Positions 10,223-14,718 of a stretch of 14,718 bases of DNA are shown here, in pieces. The translations under genes and the position numbers were made by a program. How positions within the stretch are numbered: the stretch's first letter is position 1; every line of letters begins with the position of its first letter. The stretch spans positions 1 to 14,718 of the forward strand of contig CAZFAT010000278.1 of assembly GCA_964517075.1 (NCBI GenBank), in the 5' to 3' direction. The notes under the pieces were generated by a model, which saw only the letters and a list, made by a program, of their open reading frames with translations, did not search any database and had not been told where the DNA came from. The stretch comes from CAZFAT01 sp964517075. GTDB taxonomy: Bacteria; Acidobacteriota; Vicinamibacteria; Vicinamibacterales; SCN-69-37.

Positions 10223-10235
10223 CACCTGTCAGGTG
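10223..10235. promoter_or_regulatory. Perfect inverted repeat CACCTG-T-CAGGTG
   Basis: Six-base arms around a single T, located between two divergent genes, about 116 bases upstream of the lipoprotein start. The symmetry and position would suit a dimeric repressor or activator site, but a 13-base palindrome can occur by chance in GC-rich DNA and no second copy was seen in the window. Confidence 0.25.
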
Positions 10236-10342
10236 CGGAGGACCCACCGGCCACGCGCGGTGACAGGCGCGCGTGAGAGTTTGACGCCACGGGCATTGCG
10301 CTGGCCGGCCGGTCCAGCCGGCGGGGTGCCGGGGTTTTGATT

Positions 10343-10351
10343 TGATAGGAT
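10343..10351 (+). promoter_or_regulatory. Possible extended -10 promoter for the ompH-lpxA operon
   Basis: TGATAGGAT gives a TG-n-TAGGAT extended -10 in the one AT-rich patch of this intergenic region. There is no -35 hexamer at the right distance. If real, transcription would start near 10358 and the leader of about 150 nt would contain the nested hairpin at 10381-10477 before the ompH ribosome-binding site. Confidence 0.3.
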
Positions 10352-10380
10352 GTAGTGCTTTTTGTTCCGGCCGGACGCGG

Positions 10381-10477
10381 CCTGAGAGTGTGTTTCAACA
10401 CGGAGTCGCAGGCCCCAGGCCTGCGGTCCGCCGGGCTGAAGCCCGGCGGCTACACGCGTGTTGAACGCGCTCTCAGG
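10381..10477. repeat. Nested palindromic element, containing REP-like repeat copy B
   Basis: The core (10405-10453) is the inverted partner of the repeat at 9596-9648; 38 bases (10416-10453) match it exactly in reverse complement. Here the core is framed by an outer inverted repeat: left arm 10381-10401 and right arm 10458-10477 share CCTGAGAG and TTCAACAC, differing only by two G:U-compatible changes and one bulged T. The whole 97-base unit could fold into one long stem topped by smaller hairpins. It lies about 20 bases before the ompH ribosome-binding site, so it is probably in the operon leader. It resembles a BIME or a miniature inverted-repeat element; no target duplication was established. 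Confidence 0.8.
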
Positions 10478-10510
10478 TGCCGCGCGACGGCCAGTCAAGG
10501 TGCAGCCGAA

Positions 10511-11134
10511 ATGACGCGTATGACGACAGCGTTCGCCCTCAGCCTTCTCGTCGGGGTCGGTGCGGCCATGCCGGCCGCCGCCGGCCAGCAGACGCCCGCG
10601 GCTCCGCCGGCGACCGCCAAGCCGGCTCAGACCCCGGCCCCGCCGCCGGCCGCTCCGGCCAAGCCGCCGGTGCCGTTCCCCGCTGACGCCAAGATCGGCG
10701 TCATGAACCTCCAGCGCGTCATCTTCGAGTCGAAATTCGGGCAGGCCGGCCAGACCAAGCTGAAGGATCTGACCGACAAGCGAACCGCTGAGGTGACGGC
10801 GCTCCAGAAGCAGATCCAGACACTCCAGACCGAACTGCAGACCCAGGGGTCGGTGCTGTCGGCCCCGGTGGTGCAGCAGAAGACCCTCGATGTCGAGCGG
10901 CTGCAGCGGCAGTTGCAGTTCGAGCAGCAGCAGGCCTCAGCCGACATCCAGAACCTGCAGGACCAGCTCATGGCCGACTTCACCGACAAGGTGATCCCGA
11001 TTGCCGAGCAGATCCGGACGGAACGAGGGCTCTGGATCATCTTCGCCGTCGGACAGGGGTCCGACGTCGTGGCGTTGCACGAGGGCCTCGATCTTTCGCT
11101 GGAGCTCGTCAAGCGGCTCGATGGGGCGAAGTAG
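10511..11134 (+). CDS. ompH: OmpH/Skp-family periplasmic chaperone
   Basis: A 207-residue protein from the ATG at 10511, chosen because AAGGTG (10498-10503) lies 7 bases upstream and the product then starts with a signal peptide (MTRMTTAFALSLLVGVGAAM, cut near AAAG). An upstream in-frame extension only covers the palindromic repeat. A Pro/Ala-rich linker (about 26-58, PAPPPAAPAKPP) precedes the Skp fold. A first strand KIGVMNLQRVIFES (61-74) is followed by a long helical coiled-coil arm rich in Gln and Lys (about 77-170), and then a return strand LWIIFAVGQGSDVVALHEGLDLSLELVKRL, the normal Skp C-terminus. Skp trimers hold unfolded outer-membrane proteins in the periplasm and pass them to BamA. 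The extended proline-rich linker is longer than in E. coli Skp. It is the first gene of a tight operon with lpxA and lpxI. Confidence 0.9.
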   Translation: MTRMTTAFALSLLVGVGAAMPAAAGQQTPAAPPATAKPAQTPAPPPAAPAKPPVPFPADAKIGVMNLQRVIFESKFGQAGQTKLKDLTDKRTAEVTALQKQIQTLQTELQTQGSVLSAPVVQQKTLDVERLQRQLQFEQQQASADIQNLQDQLMADFTDKVIPIAEQIRTERGLWIIFAVGQGSDVVALHEGLDLSLELVKRLDGAK

Positions 11135-11152
11135 ACGAAGCCGACGACGTCC

Positions 11153-12427
11153 ATGAACATCCTGCCGGCACTCGAGCGGCTGGCCTACCGCTATCCGTCG
11201 GTGCTGGTGGACGCCGTCACGTGCCACGAGCCCGGCCGGCGGATCGTGGCCGTCAAGAACGTCACGGTCAACGAGGAGTTCTTCCAGGGGCACTTTCCGG
11301 GCACGCCGCTCATGCCGGGCGTGCTGATGATCGAATCCCTCACCCAGGTCGCCACGTTGCTGCTGGCGGCCGGGGGCCCGGCCACGTGCCGGGCCTGGCT
11401 GCGCGGCGTCGAGAACGCCAAGTTCCGCCGGCAGGTGGTGCCCGGCGATCGGCTCGAGCTCGAGGTCACGCTGAGCCGCCGCCGGGGCCGCATCACCCGA
11501 AACGCCGCGGTGGCGTCGGTTGACGGCCACGTCGTCGCTGAAGCCGATCTGGTCATCGTCTTCGAGGACCGGCCCCGTGCGGCCGTGGCGCCTGCGATCC
11601 GGGGCGCCGCCTCCACCAGCATCCACGAGACGGCCATCGTCCACGCCGACGCCACGGTTGGCGAGGGCGCGGTCATCGGGCCGTACGCGATTGTCGGGCC
11701 GCACGTCACGATCGGCCGCCGCTGCCGCATTGGCGCGCTGGCGGTCGTGGATGGCTGCACGTCGATTGGCGACGACACCGAGATCTATCCGTTTGCGTCC
11801 ATCGGGCTCGCGCCGCAGGATCTGAAGTTCAAGGGCGAGCCCACGCGGCTGCAGATTGGCCGCCACAACGTCTTCCGCGAGTTCGTCACCATCCATCGCG
11901 GCACCGCGGGCGGCGGCGGGGTGACGGTCATCGGCGACCACAATCTCTTCATGGCCTACGCACACGTGGCGCACGACTGCCACGTCGGCAACTCCACCAT
12001 CTTCGGCAACGCGGCGACGCTCGGCGGCCACGTGGTCGTCGAGGACTTCGCGACGATCAGCGCCTACTCCGGCGTCCACCAGTTCTGTCGCGTCGGCCAG
12101 CACGCCTTCATCGGCGGCTACACCGTCGTCACGCGCGACGCTCTTCCGTTTGCCAAGACCGTGGGCAACCGGGCGCGCATCTACGGCGTGAACACCATTG
12201 GCCTGGCGCGCCGGGGCTTCAGTCCGGAGCTGATCGGCAAGCTCCGTCGCGCGTACCGGCACCTGCTGCAGCACAACACGAGCCGGGCACTCGAGCTGAT
12301 CGATCGCGATGCGACGCTCGAGGCGCCGGAGGTCAGTTACCTCGTCAACTTCATCACCTCGGCGCGGCGCGGCGTCATCCTCCGACGGCCGTCGCGGCGG
12401 GTCGAGGATCTCCTGGAAACCGAGTAG
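11153..12427 (+). CDS. lpxA: FabZ-LpxA fusion: 3-hydroxyacyl-ACP dehydratase / UDP-GlcNAc O-acyltransferase
   Basis: One uninterrupted frame of 424 residues encodes two complete enzymes. Residues 1-145 are a FabZ hot-dog domain: RYPSVLVD, then HFPGTPLMPGVLMIE with catalytic His47 and Glu61. Residues about 157-424 are LpxA: a left-handed beta-helix of hexapeptide repeats, the signature APQDLKFKGEP (220-230), catalytic His274 in AHVAHDC (equivalent to E. coli His125), VHQFC, and a helical C-terminus (RRGFS onward). The position matching E. coli Gly173, the acyl-chain ruler, is glycine (G322), which suggests long 3-hydroxyacyl chains are accepted. FabZ dehydrates 3-hydroxyacyl-ACP for fatty-acid synthesis; LpxA uses the same substrate to start lipid A, so the fusion joins the two competing users. 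fabZ and lpxA are usually separate adjacent genes. Start ATG lies 18 bases after ompH with a weak ribosome-binding site. Confidence 0.93.
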   Translation: MNILPALERLAYRYPSVLVDAVTCHEPGRRIVAVKNVTVNEEFFQGHFPGTPLMPGVLMIESLTQVATLLLAAGGPATCRAWLRGVENAKFRRQVVPGDRLELEVTLSRRRGRITRNAAVASVDGHVVAEADLVIVFEDRPRAAVAPAIRGAASTSIHETAIVHADATVGEGAVIGPYAIVGPHVTIGRRCRIGALAVVDGCTSIGDDTEIYPFASIGLAPQDLKFKGEPTRLQIGRHNVFREFVTIHRGTAGGGGVTVIGDHNLFMAYAHVAHDCHVGNSTIFGNAATLGGHVVVEDFATISAYSGVHQFCRVGQHAFIGGYTVVTRDALPFAKTVGNRARIYGVNTIGLARRGFSPELIGKLRRAYRHLLQHNTSRALELIDRDATLEAPEVSYLVNFITSARRGVILRRPSRRVEDLLETE

Positions 12428-12428
12428 C

Positions 12429-13259
12429 GTGGCGGCGGAGCCGATTGGCCTCATCGCCGGCAACGGGACGTTTCCGCTGCTCGTGCTGCGCGCCGCGCGC
12501 GCGCGCGGGCACGACGTCGCGGTGGTGGCCATTCAGGGCGAGGCTCATGCCTCCATCGATGACCTGGCTCTCTCCCTTGGGGGCACGAGTGTGCGTTGGC
12601 TGCCGGCCGGCGAACTCGCCCAGTGCATCGCCTTGCTGCGCGACGCGGGCGTGACGCAGGCCGTGATGGCCGGGCAGGTCCGCCACGCCAGCATGTTCAG
12701 CGGCATTCGTCCGGACGCGACCCTGCAGAGCGCGCTCTCGGGCCTGCGCAGCCGCAACACGGACGCCCTCGTATCCGCCGTCGCGGCCGTGCTGCAGCAG
12801 CACGGCATCGGCGTCATAGATTCCACCGCGCTCCTCACCGATCTGCTCGCGGCGCCCGGCGTGCTGACGAAGGTCACACCGACCGACGCCATGCTCGCGG
12901 ACTTTGCTTTCGGCTACGCCGTGGCCGATGCCGTCGCCGGACTCGACATCGGGCAGACCATCGTCGTGAAGGACCGCGCCGTGGTGGCCGTCGAAGCCAT
13001 GGAGGGGACCGACGATGTGATTGCCCGGGCCGGCGGGCTGGCGGGTCCAGGCGCCCGGGTCGTCAAGGTCGCGAAGCCGGCGCAGGACATGCGTTTCGAC
13101 GTGCCGGTCGTCGGCGTCCGCACCATTGAACGGATGCAGGCAGCCGGTGCCGATGGTCTGTCGATTGACGCCGGCAAGACGCTCCTCATCGATGGGCCGG
13201 CCGTCGTCGCGGCCGCCGATCGGGCGGGCATCGTCGTTGTCGGCCGCCAGCGTCCATGA
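12429..13259 (+). CDS. lpxI: UDP-2,3-diacylglucosamine pyrophosphatase LpxI
   Basis: A 276-residue protein from the GTG at 12429, one base after the lpxA stop. The frame is open into lpxA, but the LpxI fold begins here with IGLIAGNGTFPLLVLRAARARGH. The C-terminal catalytic domain has the family signatures VKDRAVVAVEAMEGTDDVIARAG (about 180-202), VKVAKPAQDMRFDVPVVG (about 212-229) and IDAGKTLLID (246-255). The family was formerly DUF1009. LpxI hydrolyses UDP-2,3-diacylglucosamine to lipid X and UMP at the inner membrane, the step done by LpxH in E. coli; Caulobacter LpxI is the characterised example. Length agrees with the family. It is translationally coupled to its neighbours: one base from lpxA and overlapping the next gene by four bases. 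Confidence 0.93.
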   Translation: MAAEPIGLIAGNGTFPLLVLRAARARGHDVAVVAIQGEAHASIDDLALSLGGTSVRWLPAGELAQCIALLRDAGVTQAVMAGQVRHASMFSGIRPDATLQSALSGLRSRNTDALVSAVAAVLQQHGIGVIDSTALLTDLLAAPGVLTKVTPTDAMLADFAFGYAVADAVAGLDIGQTIVVKDRAVVAVEAMEGTDDVIARAGGLAGPGARVVKVAKPAQDMRFDVPVVGVRTIERMQAAGADGLSIDAGKTLLIDGPAVVAAADRAGIVVVGRQRP

Positions 13260-14221
13260 CCGCAGGGCACGGCCAGGACGACCGCCTGCGCATGGCGGTG
13301 ATTGGCGTCGGCCACCTCGGGCGCCATCATGCCCGCATTCTCGCCGGCTTGCCCGACGTGAGCCTCGTCGCCGCGGTGGATGTCGTGCACGAGCGCGCGG
13401 CGTCGGCGGTGGCGGGCACGCCGGCGGAGGCGCTGACCGACTATCGCACGCTGTTCGGACGCGTCGAGGCCGTGACCGTGGCGGTCCCCACGGCCGCGCA
13501 TCTGGAGGTGGCCGGCGCCTTTCTCGAGCGCGGAGTTCACGTCCTGGTCGAGAAGCCCATGGCGCCGTCGATCGAGGAAGCCGACGTGATGCTGCGTCAG
13601 GCCGAGGCGTCGGGCGCCGTGCTCGCGGTCGGCCACGTCGAACGCTTCAACCCGGCCGTCGAGGCGGCGATGCCGGTGCTCCAGTCGCCGCGCTTCATCG
13701 AGGTCCACCGGCTGAGCGGCTTTCCCGAGCGGAGCCTCGACGTGGACGTGATCTTCGACGTCATGATCCACGATCTCGATATCATTTCGGCCGTGGATCG
13801 GACGGACGTTCTGGCCGTGGATGCCATCGGGGTGCCGGTACTGTCGTCCAAGGTCGATATCGCGAACGCGCGCATCCGCTTTGCCTCGGGCTGTGTCGCC
13901 AACATCACCGCCAGCCGGATCAGCCGCGACAAGATTCGCAAGGTGCGCTGTTTTCAGCCGGACATGTACGTGTCGATTGACTACGCGGACCAGGAACTCG
14001 AAGTCTGGCGACTGGCGCGCGATGCCGCCGGCCGGCCGTCCATCACCGGCGGGCCCGTCGAGATCGCACGCGAGGAGCCGTTGCGCCGGGAGCTGGTCGA
14101 CTTCGTGTCGGCGCTGCGCGAGAGACGCGCGCCCCTCGTGACCGGCGCGGAGGGCCGCCGGGCCCTCGCGCTTGCGACACGCGTGGCCGAGGCGATTGCG
14201 GCGGGCGGGGCCGCTTCCTGA
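13256..14221 (+). CDS. Gfo/Idh/MocA-family oxidoreductase, possibly GnnA-like UDP-sugar dehydrogenase
   Basis: A 321-residue NAD(P)-dependent oxidoreductase whose ATG overlaps the lpxI stop (ATGA). Residues 12-42 are the Rossmann strand and loop (MAVIGVGHLGRHHARIL). EKP (99-101) is the family's catalytic-lysine motif, GHVERFNPA (126-134) follows, and HDLD (172-175) carries the conserved His/Asp. Length and domain order are normal. The family acts on sugars, often nucleotide-linked. Its position directly after lpxA and lpxI suggests a substrate in the lipid A pathway. In Acidithiobacillus ferrooxidans, GnnA of this family oxidises UDP-GlcNAc at C3 and is encoded between lpxA and lpxB, with its partner aminotransferase GnnB. 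No GnnB-like gene is seen here, so GnnA function is a hypothesis and another UDP-sugar oxidation is equally possible. Confidence 0.85.
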   Translation: MTAGHGQDDRLRMAVIGVGHLGRHHARILAGLPDVSLVAAVDVVHERAASAVAGTPAEALTDYRTLFGRVEAVTVAVPTAAHLEVAGAFLERGVHVLVEKPMAPSIEEADVMLRQAEASGAVLAVGHVERFNPAVEAAMPVLQSPRFIEVHRLSGFPERSLDVDVIFDVMIHDLDIISAVDRTDVLAVDAIGVPVLSSKVDIANARIRFASGCVANITASRISRDKIRKVRCFQPDMYVSIDYADQELEVWRLARDAAGRPSITGGPVEIAREEPLRRELVDFVSALRERRAPLVTGAEGRRALALATRVAEAIAAGGAAS

Positions 14222-14223
14222 TC

Positions 14224-14718
14224 ATGTTTGCCGACGTCACTGCCTTCATTGACGAACTCGACCGCCGCCGGGATCTGGCGCGCGTCGGCGAGCCCGTCGA
14301 CCCTCACCTCGAGATGGCCGCCCTGATCGACCGCGCCTGCAAGGCGCCGGGGGGTGGCCCCGCGCTGCTGTTCGAGCGTCCGACCGGGGCTTCGATGCCG
14401 GTCGCGGCGAACCTGTACGGATCGATGGCGAGAATCTGCCTCGCCCTCGGTGTGGAACGGCTCGACGATCTGGCGCGCGAGATCGAGGAGCTGACCACGC
14501 CGCCGATGCCGAAGGGCTTCATGGACGCTCTGCGTCTGATGCCGCTCGCGAATCGGCTGACGGACCTGATGCCGAAGACGGTCAAGGATGCCCCGTGTCA
14601 GGACGTGGTGCGAATGGACGGCGGGCTCGACGAACTGCCGGTGCTCACGACCTGGCCGGAGGACGGCGGACCGTTCATCACGCTGCCGCTCGTCATCACG
14701 CGCGATCCGGAAACCGGC
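14224..14718 (+). CDS. UbiD-family decarboxylase, N-terminal part
   Basis: Begins with ATG two bases after the preceding stop and stays open for 165 codons to the window edge, so it is cut by the boundary. The N-terminal region MFADVTAFIDELDRRRDLAR, the segment ALLFERPTG, and DELPVLTTWPEDGGPFITLP followed by LVITRDPETG match the UbiD family of prenyl-FMN-dependent decarboxylases. In E. coli UbiD decarboxylates a ubiquinone precursor; relatives work in menaquinone synthesis or on other aromatic acids. In an acidobacterial-type organism a menaquinone role is plausible but cannot be decided from this piece. The catalytic Glu/Arg region lies beyond the window. Tight spacing suggests it shares the operon with the lipid A genes. 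Confidence 0.88.
   Translation, partial: MFADVTAFIDELDRRRDLARVGEPVDPHLEMAALIDRACKAPGGGPALLFERPTGASMPVAANLYGSMARICLALGVERLDDLAREIEELTTPPMPKGFMDALRLMPLANRLTDLMPKTVKDAPCQDVVRMDGGLDELPVLTTWPEDGGPFITLPLVITRDPETG

Larger units (their letters stand above)
10108..10510. other. Divergent intergenic region between lipoprotein gene and ompH
   Basis: About 400 bases without a convincing gene. It lies between the 5' ends of the minus-strand lipoprotein gene and ompH, so it must hold promoters in both directions. Visible elements are a perfect 6-base inverted repeat (10223-10235), GC-rich inverted repeats around 10300-10332 followed by TTTT, a weak extended -10 (10343-10351), and the nested palindrome at 10381-10477. 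An open frame continues upstream of ompH through the repeat, but it is an artefact of that repeat rather than coding sequence. Confidence 0.7.

Noticed and set aside
10318..10338. Possible intrinsic terminator: CCGGC-GGGGT-GCCGG followed by GG and TTTT
   Set aside because: The stem is only 5 bp, the T-run is short, and no plus-strand gene ends nearby, so there is nothing for it to terminate. It may be chance in GC-rich DNA.
9596..10477. CRISPR array or transposon
   Set aside because: There are only two copies of the repeat, in opposite orientation and about 780 bases apart. There are no regular spacers and no transposase gene in the window.
10355..10510. N-terminal extension of OmpH through the repeat
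   Set aside because: The translated stretch (RSAGLKPGGY) is just the palindromic repeat, and the true signal peptide and ribosome-binding site lie at the ATG at 10511.
10937..12532. Minus-strand open frame of 531 codons opposite ompH and lpxA
   Set aside because: It is antisense to two genes with clear catalytic motifs, and its composition is Arg/Asp/Ala/Val-rich without structure.

Overview
The window is a GC-rich bacterial segment of about 14.7 kb that encodes cell-envelope biogenesis genes of a Gram-negative (diderm) bacterium. High GC, GTG starts, a BamA-Skp-LpxA-LpxI gene order and palindromic repeats of the GTAGCCGCCGGG...CCCGGCGG type suggest Acidobacteriota, perhaps class Vicinamibacteria. 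That placement is inference from gene order and composition; no rRNA or other phylogenetic marker was tested.

Left part (1-4310): the end of a LolD-type lipoprotein-release ATPase is followed by a good sigma70-like promoter and three genes in a row on the + strand. These are a secreted or membrane-anchored protein ending in an eight-cysteine fulvocin C-like domain, a membrane-tethered thioredoxin-like protein with a CEAC active site, and a large hybrid histidine kinase (about seven membrane segments, GAF, PAS, HisKA, HATPase, REC). This trio is the most unusual part of the window. It could be a disulfide-rich secreted peptide with its own oxidation factor and sensor. GC content drops over the thioredoxin gene and the membrane part of the kinase, then rises inside the kinase gene.

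Centre (4387-9577): clpC (AAA+ unfoldase of the ClpCP protease) and bamA (outer-membrane protein assembly factor), both on + and 64 bp apart. Region 9578-10510 interrupts the usual bamA-ompH adjacency. It holds a lone minus-strand lipoprotein gene flanked by two inverted copies of a palindromic repeat that share 38 identical bases, a short tandem repeat, and a nested hairpin just before ompH.

Right part (10511-14718): a tight + strand operon of ompH/skp, a single-ORF FabZ-LpxA fusion, lpxI, a Gfo/Idh/MocA oxidoreductase (possibly GnnA-like) and the start of a UbiD-family decarboxylase. Gaps are 18, 1, -4 and 2 bp. The products would act together: Skp escorts outer-membrane proteins to BamA, while FabZ-LpxA and LpxI carry out early lipid A steps. 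No lpxD, lpxB or lpxC is present. Large minus-strand open frames opposite clpC and bamA are GC-driven artefacts.
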